This document shows, piece after piece, positions 49,718 to 59,522 of a stretch of DNA of 64,000 nucleotides. Position numbers and translations under genes: made by a program. Where the stretch lies: the NCBI GenBank assembly GCA_030078075.1, contig CP119646.1, positions 372,001-436,000 of the forward strand, in the 5' to 3' direction. How positions within the stretch are numbered: the first letter of the stretch is position 1; the number at the start of each line of letters is the position of its first letter. The notes under the pieces were generated by a model. That model saw nothing but the letters and a program-made list of their open reading frames with translations. It had not been told where the DNA came from and did no database searches. This DNA is from Crithidia sp. LVH-60A (lineage: Eukaryota; Euglenozoa; Kinetoplastea; Trypanosomatida; Trypanosomatidae).

Positions 49718-50021
49718 GGTGAGGGCACTATAGACGAATTAACGTTGAGATATGTGCGAATTGCAATTGGGACATTTGATAATCGCATTGGAAACTAATG
49801 ATCTTACTTTTAAAAAACGATATCGTTGACATTGTAGGTTTTATGAAGAGAGTTACAGAGCAGCCTCCTTTATTGACGATCGAGGGTGAGACTTCGACAT
49901 GAATTGTATCGGTAGGGGATGGCAGAAGCTGCGAACTGGAGGTGCAGGTAGGAGGACTGTGAGAATCCAAAGAAGAGAGTCGCATTCTACCTAACGGAAA
50001 TCTCCCAATTGCATTACTGTG
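49718..50021. other. unique spacer at the right edge of the array
   Basis: About 300 bases of lower-GC sequence forming the 3' flank of the DEAD-like gene. It has no similarity to the aldolase spacer. No feature seen. Confidence 0.6.
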
Positions 50022-52685
50022 CTACTCCGCGAGAAGAGACTCCGCGATCAGATCACCAAACATACTATCGTTCTCGTCATCTGTGGTAGCGCTGTTGTGG
50101 AGGCCTGAGTCGTGAGATTCTTCCTGCTTGACACCTTGGTAGTAGGTGCTATTCCTAAATAGGCGCACGTAAGATTTCTGCCCCTCTGGTAGCTGAATGT
50201 GCGCTGCGTGCGCAGCGAAGTGTGCGGCAAACTGTCTTGCCGCCTCGCAGGCCGACTCTGGAGTAGCAAACTCGATGAAGATTGACAGCGCTACCCTGTG
50301 TGCATCCCAAAATGCGTCCTCATTGCTTGGTTCGCAAAGATTCGTTTCAGTGCTGTCCTGGAGTTGAGCGGGACACTTTTGTGGGCGGTGCAGAAGGTCT
50401 TCGTGAACGTGGTAGGAAAGGACACGGCCGTAGTGACAGCACTCTTCGATGACGTGGAGCAACCAAGGCTTATCGTTGACATCAGACGAAGACCGGGCAG
50501 CTCCTGTTCCACCTCCACACGCCTCTTCCTTGGTCATCAGCAGATGACGGAGCACGACGATAGTTGCTACCTCCGCTGCAACGGTAGGGAGTGATGATCG
50601 AAAATGTTTCGCTGGATGTTTAGAATTCTTCGGCAACAGGAACAGAGACGCGGGAACGCCACCCTGCTCATCATCTAAAGTGACCAAACTGCCAGATTCT
50701 TTGACCGCGGTGACACAGAGCCGCTCGTTTGCACGCGCTTCCTGTGCGATTTGTAGCCCTTCCTTGCATTTGCACGCAATTTCAAGCAGCATAGGTCGTT
50801 CCAAGTCGCTTCCGTACGAGAACGCCTCTTCCAGCAAGGGGCTACACTGTAATGGGTGTAAACAGTAAGGAAGTTGGGGAGCATCTTCCGCCAGGACGCA
50901 CTGAACGATGCTTCCGTCAAAGAGCTCGCCGTTTAACTCGTCGAACAGGTGCTGGAAGAGGAGTTTGAGGCGAGAAGCGTACCCAGTGCTGTCTCCTGAA
51001 CTAGGATGCACCCAGATTCCTAGCTCTTGAGCTCGATAAGTCGGCTCTCCTTGGCTTGTCTCAGCGACCCCGCCACCATTGAGAGAGTCAGACGCCAACC
51101 TCGTACACACCAAGGCTAGGTCCACTCTCACCCAATGGAGAACAGATGTCTGGATGGTCGCCGAGGAGCGTGCTGAGATGTCGGCTGGAGCAGCTGCGGC
51201 TTTCACCGCTGCACCTGGACCACAGGCCTCCGCCGCCGCGGAGCTCTCAAAGCTCAACCAGAACTTTTCAGCCAACTCCGTTACTCGCAGCTTGAAATCC
51301 GAAAGCGCCTCAAAATCTGCGAGCAAGCGAGCGTGGGATACTGCATTTCGAATTAACAGCCCGTCAAAAGCAGTCTGAGGTGAAGCAACAGACACAAGCG
51401 GTGTTGCTGGCACCACCGTTTCCGTGAGAGGCCTACCAGAGTTGACTGCCTCACTCTTCAAAGGGCAAATTATCGTTTTTTCCTCTTGTGCTGCATCCTC
51501 GCTTCCACGCGCGCGTTTGCGCGGCCGATTGCTGCTGGTTGTCGAGGCGGCGGGAAAAAGCCGGATCTCAGCTGTGCCGACCTTTGCCCCTGTGCTTCCT
51601 CGCTCGCGTACAGTGCGGAGAACACACTCCACGGCACCGCGGTCAGCGCACCATCTGTCGCCACCCACAACGACGTAAACCTGGCACGAGGGAGGGATGC
51701 CTTTTCTCTCGCGCGACCCTGGGATCACCTTCGGCGAATTTGGAGCAGAGTGCTCCCCTTTACAAATCTGATGGACGATGGAGGCAAAGCCCATATTCAC
51801 CTGCTGCTCAACGTCAAAAACCACCAGCTGCTTCACGTGTGCCAGTCCATACGGCCGCCACCGGCTGAGATTGTACGCGGGAGGCAGCTGACTCTCACCA
51901 CCGCCCACGCAAAGCAGCAAGTCCTCTAGGCCACCTAGATTTGCTGCAACGTCCAGGTTCAGTGTGGAAGCACCACTCGCCACCTGTGACACATACTCCC
52001 ACAACGGCGGCGTCCCCACAACCACGTCGGCGCGCTTGTCGGCGGGCAGCGAAGGATATGCATCAAACAAATTGTGGACCACCAAGTGCAGAGACGAGCA
52101 AAAGGCGTTCAAGACAGTGGTGGCCTCTGCACACTGCGAATAAGTTGCACACAACACCACCGCGCGCGGCCCCTGTCCTCGATCAAGAACGGGGTGCTTG
52201 GCCACGTGCAGCGACACCGCCAGTGACAAAGCGTACAGAATTTCAAGCTTCGCTGTGCCATGGGCGAGCAGACAACGCGAGCGCAGCGACGAAGAAGTGT
52301 ACTCAGCGCAAACCTCACCGCGCAATTTTGCTTGGCTGACAAGGAAGTCCTCCGTGAGAGAGATTCCTGTGCCGCCAAATTGCAGAATGACGTTTTCACC
52401 AAACAGGGCATGGCGATACGTCTCCCAGAACCAGATTCCACCGGGTGCACATGGGACGCTGCTAAAATACTTTGGGTACGGCAACGCACCTACCATTAAG
52501 GGCTGAAACGAGGAAGAAACAAGCTGTACAAACTCCTCCTCGCTGGCTTGCCCCATGCAACTGCAGTGCTGGCTTGCCACGGCCAGCTCGAACGTACTAT
52601 CGGCGCAACATCGGGGAAAGCGGTTGCGCAACCACGACGGCTCGCAAAGACGCTGCGCTGTTTTCGTGGCGTCCGGAGTAGCCAT
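50022..52685 (-). CDS. DEAD-box-like protein with degenerate helicase motifs and a C-terminal UHM-like domain
   Basis: An 887-residue protein. I start at ATG 52,683-52,685 (MATPDATKT); the frame extends 20 codons upstream without another ATG. Residues 90-345 resemble the first RecA domain of a DEAD-box helicase: a Q-motif/GG-like GGTGISL (104-110), a Walker-A-like AHGTAKLE (141-148), AVVLCATYSQCAEA (175-188), VVVGTPPLWEYV (221-232, like the TPGR motif) and VFDVEQQVNMGF (289-300, in the place of DEAD). The nucleotide-binding Gly-Lys-Thr and the DEAD acidic pair are not kept. No clear second RecA domain is seen. Residues 741-851 (HVIEECCHYGRVLSYHV, then SIFIEFATPESACEAARQF) resemble an RRM of the U2AF-homology-motif kind. 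This suggests an RNA-processing scaffold, perhaps in splicing; that is inference. Confidence 0.65.
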   Translation of the reverse strand: MATPDATKTAQRLCEPSWLRNRFPRCCADSTFELAVASQHCSCMGQASEEEFVQLVSSSFQPLMVGALPYPKYFSSVPCAPGGIWFWETYRHALFGENVILQFGGTGISLTEDFLVSQAKLRGEVCAEYTSSSLRSRCLLAHGTAKLEILYALSLAVSLHVAKHPVLDRGQGPRAVVLCATYSQCAEATTVLNAFCSSLHLVVHNLFDAYPSLPADKRADVVVGTPPLWEYVSQVASGASTLNLDVAANLGGLEDLLLCVGGGESQLPPAYNLSRWRPYGLAHVKQLVVFDVEQQVNMGFASIVHQICKGEHSAPNSPKVIPGSRERKGIPPSCQVYVVVGGDRWCADRGAVECVLRTVRERGSTGAKVGTAEIRLFPAASTTSSNRPRKRARGSEDAAQEEKTIICPLKSEAVNSGRPLTETVVPATPLVSVASPQTAFDGLLIRNAVSHARLLADFEALSDFKLRVTELAEKFWLSFESSAAAEACGPGAAVKAAAAPADISARSSATIQTSVLHWVRVDLALVCTRLASDSLNGGGVAETSQGEPTYRAQELGIWVHPSSGDSTGYASRLKLLFQHLFDELNGELFDGSIVQCVLAEDAPQLPYCLHPLQCSPLLEEAFSYGSDLERPMLLEIACKCKEGLQIAQEARANERLCVTAVKESGSLVTLDDEQGGVPASLFLLPKNSKHPAKHFRSSLPTVAAEVATIVVLRHLLMTKEEACGGGTGAARSSSDVNDKPWLLHVIEECCHYGRVLSYHVHEDLLHRPQKCPAQLQDSTETNLCEPSNEDAFWDAHRVALSIFIEFATPESACEAARQFAAHFAAHAAHIQLPEGQKSYVRLFRNSTYYQGVKQEESHDSGLHNSATTDDENDSMFGDLIAESLLAE

Positions 52686-53873
52686 GAAGCGGAACAGGGA
52701 GAGCGAAAAAGACTGTGGTGAGATTGCCGCTTCACTGAAAGACAACGAAGGCGTGCAAGCTGCTAAGCGATGGTAAAATTACAGAGATACAGATGTTGTG
52801 CGAAATGGAGAACAAAAACGAGATCGAAAGTGACTATTAATGTAGACGACATTGCAAAACGGTGTAGGTGGTATTCAAGTTTTTTGTTCAACTTCCTTAC
52901 ATCTATTCTATGATCTTGCTACCTAAAAAGAAGGGTTGTACCTCTGTTGCTGTAGTTGTTTTTGTCATAAAATACCCCAAACAAATGTCGATGTGATGGC
53001 AGCAGTGTAACTCGATGCGAGGACTCAGCCATGCGCAGGCTCTCGCTTCCCTCATCCGTTGCTGCAGCTGAATGTCACCGCAGCAGTGAAAGGGTTCGAC
53101 AGATGCGACATGCGAAGCCAAATCCCGATGATCTCGTTGCTGACACAGCAGTAACCAGGCAACCAGGCACAAAGAGAGGCAAAGAGACGTCTTGGATCAC
53201 ATACTCAAACGAATCAGCTACAAAGACAGCCGTTCGTCACCGTGTGTTCCTGGCAACGCACAGAGAATTACTCCGCAAGGCAAGCACGAATGTTCTAGGA
53301 GCTCATACTCAAACAAAGTAGCCATGAATGGGCTAGTTGTCACCGTGAGCTCCTGTGTGCTTGTGGTTTTTTTTTCTCGTCGCTTCTAAAAGCACCAAAT
53401 ACACGTTACAAAGCGACGCAGACAGCAGCAATTTCTGCAACGAAAAGATGTGTAGCGCAAACCGAATAAAGGGTTTGTATGTTTGTTCTCGTTGTCTGTT
53501 GTGGTAAGAGTGAGAGAAAGAAGAGCGAGTGTGAAGTAGATTAGTGTCGGAGGCGACAGCATAAGGCAATCATTGTGCGAGTGTCTGGGTCTGTCGGCTC
53601 GACTTACGCCGCTGAGAAAGAAATCCGATCGAACGGGAGTCTCGTCTCATGAAAAAAAATCGAATAGAAGCTAGCTCTTTATCGCTGCTCCGCGAAGAGA
53701 AAAAGGGACTGATCAACGAGGTCCACACGCTTCAATTCAAGCATCAAGCTTAGTTCAATGGATTTACTCGGAAGATAGTTGCGGTGTGGTTGCGAGATGG
53801 AAATGGAAAAAGCTGTTCTTGGACGTCGGTGTGGCTTAAAGAGGCACACAAAAGGCAGTCCTCTAGAGGCGGC
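52686..53873. other. spacer with no gene seen
   Basis: About 1.2 kb between the DEAD-like gene and the LRR/CCCH gene. It contains the 3' UTR of the latter. Open frames are short and lack domains. Two related stretches around 53,150-53,170 (ACCAGGCAACCAGGC) are minor direct repeats only. Confidence 0.55.
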
Positions 53874-55022
53874 TCAGAGAGTTGCGACAACAGTAGCACA
53901 GCAGCAAAGAACCGTTCCACTGAGAATCCACCACAAATTCCTTTTCAGCGGAGGAGCATTCTCACCATCAGCCGGAAGCTCAACATCGCTGTCGTCGCCA
54001 TTATCACAGCCTAGCTTGACTGGCAAGACCTTCAACTTTTTCAAAGTAAAGCGTGTGGGCCTCAGGCGGCTCTGCAGACGCTGGCGGGACGAAGTTGCGG
54101 TGGAAAAAGCAGTCGAGGTAGCGTCTATACTTTCGCCCTGGTCTAGCTGATTGTGAAGGCTGGACGACACGACATTCCTCAGAGCAGTTGTTCGCTCCGG
54201 GTGGATATACTTGCAGCGCGATCCGTACAAGCACTTACCCTGAATAAACTGGGCACAAATTTCTCCGCCAATATGTGAGGATGCGGCGGTACTCAGCGTC
54301 ACTTTCCTTGTCTTTTTCTGATTGGCTGCTCCGTGCCCTGCAGCTCCGTCGGCAAACAACCAGGGGCGGGCCTGCAGCTCTTCATTGAACTTGTGCTCCT
54401 TCTCCTCCATTGCGCTGATGCGCCGCAGCAGTCCGAGATGAAACGGATTGTTGTTGGGGTCCGGGCACGCCATTGCATTGAATTTCAGCGCTTTTTCAAT
54501 GACGAGGGAATCCTTCGGGTTGACAATTGTATCCTCCAAGCGAAGAAAAAGAATCTGGGGGTTGGTGCAAACAAGCTGACGTAGTGCCTTGCTAGTACCC
54601 TCGCCTCCGCGCGTTCCGGAAAGATCGATGGCACGAATATGGCTGTGGCGCTCCAGAGCCTTGCACAGCGGAACTAGGGAGATGTCCGACACGTCCAGGT
54701 AGCGTATCTGCAGCGACAGAATCGAGCTATTATGCTTGACCGCGGCAGCGAAGCAGATTAGCTCGTGGTCGCCAAACGTGCCGAGTCCTTCGGGATCCTC
54801 GAGTGAGACACTCTGCACAATGTTCTGCACTGTCTGCTGGATGAGAATATTCACGTCCATAACTACACTGTACTCCTCCCGCTCGAATGTGGACTCTTCA
54901 TTATCGTCATCCGAGGATTCGCCGCTGTTTCCCGAATCCGCTAAGTAGGCGTCGTACAAAGTTTTCCTTTTTTTCCATCGTCTCTGATGCTTGTCGCCTT
55001 GCTTCGCTTTTTGTGACGACAT
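53874..55022 (-). CDS. LRR and CCCH zinc-finger protein with a hydrophobic C-terminus
   Basis: A 382-residue protein. The ATG at 55,020-55,022 (MSSQKAKQGDKHQRRWKKRK) is chosen over an in-frame upstream ATG, which would add 43 hydrophobic, UTR-like codons. Residues 1-20 are very basic and 31-51 are acidic. Residues 85-185 contain LRR/RNI-like repeats (SILSLQIRYLDVSD, then HIRAIDLSGTRGG, then QILFLRLEDTIV). A CCCH finger is at Cys256, Cys264, Cys270, His274 (C-x7-C-x5-C-x3-H). CCCH fingers in trypanosomatids are typically RNA-binding post-transcriptional regulators. The last 21 residues (362-382, NLWWILSGTVLCCCATVVATL less its final residue) are hydrophobic and follow Lys-Arg, as in tail-anchored membrane proteins. 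The membrane anchor is inferred. Confidence 0.75.
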   Translation of the reverse strand: MSSQKAKQGDKHQRRWKKRKTLYDAYLADSGNSGESSDDDNEESTFEREEYSVVMDVNILIQQTVQNIVQSVSLEDPEGLGTFGDHELICFAAAVKHNSSILSLQIRYLDVSDISLVPLCKALERHSHIRAIDLSGTRGGEGTSKALRQLVCTNPQILFLRLEDTIVNPKDSLVIEKALKFNAMACPDPNNNPFHLGLLRRISAMEEKEHKFNEELQARPWLFADGAAGHGAANQKKTRKVTLSTAASSHIGGEICAQFIQGKCLYGSRCKYIHPERTTALRNVVSSSLHNQLDQGESIDATSTAFSTATSSRQRLQSRLRPTRFTLKKLKVLPVKLGCDNGDDSDVELPADGENAPPLKRNLWWILSGTVLCCCATVVATL

Positions 55023-56048
55023 GACTTCAGTCAAGTGCCTCTTGAGATAGAAGAAAGCAGAGCTGTGCCAAAAAAAGTATACAGAAAGAAAAAAAAAGAT
55101 CGCATGAGAATAGTAGAGGGTCGGAAAGAGAGAGTTAGAAGACTCCGGCAATTAGGAACCGAAAGAAATGACCTCAGATATTAATAAAAAAACTTCTGCA
55201 TTCCAACTTACAAACGAATAATTTATTTCACATTTTATTCGGAATTAAAGGCTTCTCGAATTAGCCTTTGTTGCCAGTAAATAAATAAAGTGCTAACTCG
55301 GTCTTTCTACAATTCAACAGAAGCTGCTGGATCATCGTCTTACTTGCTGCCTCTCTCACACACCAGACAACTTCTACGTTTTATAACCTCTCAGGTGATG
55401 CAGTGAAGTGCCTTCAATAATCAGATGGGTAATAATAATAATAATAATTTGCTCACGCCCAAACGGTGTTAAGAAGAGGTCGCTATCGACGGGGCCTCGT
55501 TTCTCATCAGGTAACAAGACACTTACAAAATTAGGTGTAGATTAAATTAGCCAGGAGTTTTTCTGCCGCCTGCTTGCTCATTGCTTTCGATTAAAAGTAA
55601 GTGAACGTGAAGACCGTGGCATGAGAAAATTCATGGCATCGAATCTCATTTTTAAAAATGGATCACTGAAAGCTAAAGGAAAAAAAAAAGAAGCAAGTGT
55701 TAGAAAAAGAAATTTTTTAGCTGTACTTTTCTTTTGTCGAAGGAAATTTGAAAAAGTGAGTCAGCAACGTTTTCCGAAGATCTGGATACCGACATTTTTT
55801 TTTCCTTTGAGGCTGCTTACACAGCATGCACACAACTAATGTCATTTCGTCGCTGGAGTTTTCATTTCAATTAATTTTCTATGCAGGCAACGACCTCGGT
55901 CAACCGCGAATACCACAGCTCGGAATTCTTTTATAGATAAAATAAAAACCGAGCAGTCGAATTTAAAACGCACAGTGACACATCGTGGTCATTTCAATAA
56001 ACGAAAAAGAAATTAACATAAAACCCCATTGCAGTAACTTGATCGTGT
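55023..56048. other. AT-rich spacer with no gene seen
   Basis: About 1 kb, clearly lower in GC than the region to the left. It holds the 3' UTR of glutamine synthetase and the leader of the LRR/CCCH gene. A TAA trinucleotide repeat of about seven units lies at 55,430-55,449. Confidence 0.6.
55430..55449. repeat. TAA trinucleotide microsatellite
   Basis: About seven perfect TAA units in the AT-rich spacer. No coding role. Confidence 0.85.
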
Positions 56049-57188
56049 TTAGTCGAAAGCGCGACGCATCCACTCCTTCTCGTGCGTCGGAGATGCCAGA
56101 TCAAGAGACGCAGCCTCCAGACCCATGCACGACGCAAACAGACGCGAGGTCACCAGGTACGGATCAGCGTCGCCAGCCGGACGGCGGTCCTCCATGTACC
56201 CCTTACGCTCGCTCGCGACAGCGTTCGGGATGCGGATCGACGTGCCGCGCGTGCCAACACCGGAGCTGAACTCCGACGCCTTGGAGGTCTCGTGCTTGCC
56301 GGTCAGGCGCTCGTTGTTCTCGGAACCGTAAAAGATGATGTCCTGCCTAACGGTCTTGCGAAGACGCTCAATGTACTGGTAAATGACATCGAGACCGTTT
56401 TCGGCACGCGTCGACTCAGTCGAAAAGTTGGTGTGCAGGCCGCTGCCATTCCAATCGCCACGAATCGGCTTCGCACGGTAATCGACGTCCAAGCCCTCAA
56501 CCTCCAAGAGGCGAAGAAGAACCCAGCGAGCAACAGTCAGCTGATCGCCCATCTCCAGACCCTCGCACGGACCAACCTGGAATTCCCACTGTCCGGGTGT
56601 CACCTCGCCGTTCGTTCCCGAAACGTTCAGACCCATCTCCAGGCACACCTCGTAATGCTGGTCGCAGAACTTGCGGCCGTACGAGGCCAGGGCACCGCTG
56701 CCGCAGTAGTACGGTCCCTGCGGAGCCGGGAAACCATGCTCGGGCCACCCGTACGGCCGGCCGTTGAGCGTGGTGATAAAGTACTCCTGCTCCAGGCCAA
56801 ACCACGGGTGCTCTTCCGGGCACTGCTCGAACGCCTGACGCGCAGTGGCGCGTGAATTATCAGGCGTCGGCTCTCCGCTAGGAAGATAGCACTCCGCCAG
56901 CACCAGAATCCACGGAATCTTCGTGGACGCACGTGGGAGGCAGCACGGAAACGCGTTGACGGGTTTCAGCAGAATTTCGGTGTCAAGACCCTTCGCCTGT
57001 CCCGTCGACGAGCCGTCAAAATTCCACATGGGAAAAATACCGTCCGCCAGCAGCTCCTTCGGGTGCTTCTGGACATCCGCCTGGGGAAGGTACATGGTAC
57101 GGTCCTTGCTGCGGATGTCGTGGTGCGCATCCTTGCCGGAGAGCCAGATGTACGTCACACGCACCGTCTGCTTATTGGAAGAGGACAT
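56049..57188 (-). CDS. GLNA: glutamine synthetase, eukaryotic type (GSII)
   Basis: A 379-residue enzyme that makes glutamine from glutamate, ammonia and ATP. Motifs in order: WNFDGSSTGQA (55-65), GLEQEYF (131-137) with the metal-binding Glu pair, GEVTPGQWEFQVGP (194-207), the GDWNGSGLHTN stretch (244-254) with the metal-binding His, NERLTGKHE (292-300) and EDRRPAGDADPY (333-344). These are the signature blocks of decameric GSII, and the length is usual for the family. The C-terminus RRAFD is not a PTS1, so cytosolic location is likely. The ATG at 57,186-57,188 fits the usual short N-terminus. It is the rightmost host gene found and, reading leftward, could be the first gene of the minus-strand polycistron. 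Confidence 0.95.
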   Translation of the reverse strand: MSSSNKQTVRVTYIWLSGKDAHHDIRSKDRTMYLPQADVQKHPKELLADGIFPMWNFDGSSTGQAKGLDTEILLKPVNAFPCCLPRASTKIPWILVLAECYLPSGEPTPDNSRATARQAFEQCPEEHPWFGLEQEYFITTLNGRPYGWPEHGFPAPQGPYYCGSGALASYGRKFCDQHYEVCLEMGLNVSGTNGEVTPGQWEFQVGPCEGLEMGDQLTVARWVLLRLLEVEGLDVDYRAKPIRGDWNGSGLHTNFSTESTRAENGLDVIYQYIERLRKTVRQDIIFYGSENNERLTGKHETSKASEFSSGVGTRGTSIRIPNAVASERKGYMEDRRPAGDADPYLVTSRLFASCMGLEAASLDLASPTHEKEWMRRAFD

Positions 57189-59522
57189 CGTGGAACTTGC
57201 CGTGTAGTTGTTTTTTTTTTTTGCTACCGAGACCGAAAAAGTTAGCTACCTGGAGACACAACTGTTAAATCTGTGATGGCATACACGAATAGATTTCAGA
57301 AATATAAGCGAGAGAAGGTAGAAAGCAGAAAAGTGGAGAGACACATTTTAGCGAGCGCACATTATGAAAATGAGATCAGTATTTTTGTTTAGTATGCTGA
57401 GGAAATTATGTGCTTTTTTTTCTTTAGTATTAAATAACAATCGAAGAGGTGTAGCAATTTACTATGAAATAAACACAAAACTTTTCGAGTAAATTTGCGA
57501 GTCGAAGCCAAAAATATATATTTCACTGTAATGACCAGTCCGTTCTCGCCGCCCCATTACGTCACCGCAAAAATAAAGAAAAATCCTTTGACATTACTTC
57601 CTGCAGACTTTCCGAGGCGGCTGCCTCTTCCTTGGGCGATTCCGAATTTCTAACAACTGCCATTACTTGACTATCAGGTTGGCGTCATAGAAATCCCGAG
57701 CTTGTTAGCAACTTTTTCCCTGATGTGCAATTCCCGATTATTGTTCGTTTGGACGCTCAGACTATCTTTTATTGACGACTTACTGCGCCAACATCAATCA
57801 CGCGAAAGGTTGCTGAAAAGCTTTTGTCAAAATCGAAAGGGGACTGCTTGAGAGCTATTTTGCACAAGACTTACCGCCAAAAAAAATTTTTTTAAAAAGT
57901 TGACAACACACTGCCTACGTTCAGCACTTTTGGCCGCCTTTTTAGAGTGCGCTCCAAGCCTTCTCGCTTGCCCTGCATCCTCAATGCCAATTTTTCTTTT
58001 CCCGGCGCATGAACCCTTTCGAGCTAATGTCCCCCCCCTTTTTTCTATTTTTGCCTCAATTTCCCTTTCTTTTGCTTTCCAGCGCGCTGGGTGCAACCGA
58101 CCGCTACAAAGCTACGCACTTCTTTGCAATCTCCGCTTTCTTTTGTGTGGGAGTTGGGCCTATTAGGTATAATGAGTATCGGCAACTTTCAATTTGAAAA
58201 GACTCTTTCGGTTGTGGAAAACTAGTGGTCCTCTCGAATGATAATCGCAGACAAGCAAAAGCGAGGCATGAAATGTCCAGAATCGGCACGGAGGACGTAG
58301 CGGCGCACTGGCGGCTGCACAAGTCATCGAAGTGCTGGCGCAGGCGTATTCTGTAATAAAAGCGACGCGTGCGGTGCTGCTATAGATAGCCAACAGAGTG
58401 CTAGATAGCGGCGAGGAGACCTTCCCTATGGCAATACATCAAGGAAGTGAGATTCAAAGCTTTGCAAAAGGTCAAAAAGGCGTCTTTGTCCACGAGATAG
58501 GCCTGTTTTCAGTATCAGTTTTGACAACGAAGTGCAGAGGGCGTGCCTTCAAGTAAATCGGAAAAAATGCCGTTTAGAAAAAACGGCTGAAAAAAATCAT
58601 ATGTTGGCGGCTTGAAGTTTAATACGTCGTTTGCCGCTCGCCTCTCAACCGCTGCACAGGCCCATTCGCCATTGCAGACAACTCCCCTTATTGACATACC
58701 GCCCTCTTCCTTGACCAAGTCGGGGCTTGCAGACTGAGTCAGCGTCGCGTGCACTTCTTCTCATACTTTACCTGCGCTTTGCTTTGGCCTATGACAGCAC
58801 CAGGAACACGCCGCGCCGCACAAGTTTTTGGCCGCGCACCTACGTGACAAAAGAAATCAACGCAGTCAAAGAACTGATACCGCTGTTCTATATCCGTCAT
58901 CCCACCGCGTCGGAATTCGTCCAGTGCATCTGGATAAAAGTGCAAGTCGCGGGTGGCCACTTCGGCGTATAATTGCGGAGTTCATGTCCTTTGCTTGACA
59001 AAAAACAGAAATCAATTTTTGTGGTTTCCTCGAAATTGACAAACCGAGAAGCCGGCGAAGCCCCGTGAGTGCTTTAGGAAAGCTAAGACTGCCACAGTGG
59101 TGAAACACTTGCTGTCCGATACCCTCCTGATACCGTTTTTCACTTTCACATAAACAATTTCTGTTTACAGTTGCGTCCGGTACGCCCTAGTAGTGCACAT
59201 TGGATTCTTTCCGCTTGGGATAAAGAGGAATGTTCTTTAAAAGACCATGTGTGCTCTTCGTATTAATTTACGTCACCGAGGGCTTCCCATTGAAACCAGA
59301 CAAAAAAAAGGAGGGGGCGTTCCGCTGAGGCCCGGTAAGTATTCATGGAGAAATGGGAATGCATTGCCGCAAAGAGGCCCCAGCTGCCAGCACCAGCTGA
59401 GTTTTATCGCATTGCTCTCTTCCCTGGGAAAATTGAGCAATGGAAATGCAACGAATGCTAGAAACTCAGTTTTCACTGTGTACCGAACGACCTTCATCGC
59501 GGCATCGAAGAAAATATTGGTA
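57189..59522. other. gene-free AT-rich region, candidate strand-switch zone
   Basis: About 2.3 kb with no domain-bearing ORF. Composition drops to AT-rich near 57,240-57,520, followed by pyrimidine-rich plus-strand stretches (58,010-58,080). Left of it all genes point left; right of the retroposon remnant the readable sequence points right. In trypanosomatids divergent strand-switch regions commonly act as dispersed Pol II start zones. That role is inferred from orientation only. Confidence 0.45.
57224..57225 (-). promoter_or_regulatory. candidate spliced-leader acceptor AG for glutamine synthetase
   Basis: On the minus strand CTTTTTCGGTCTCGGT is followed by AG here, 36 nt before the ATG. 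A 12-14 base A run sits between acceptor and ATG. Inferred only. Confidence 0.45.

Noticed and set aside
58515-59108. Short open frames between glutamine synthetase and the retroposon as possible further RT or RNase H pieces
   Set aside because: No recognisable motif on either strand, and similarity to the retroposon seems to end near 59,523.
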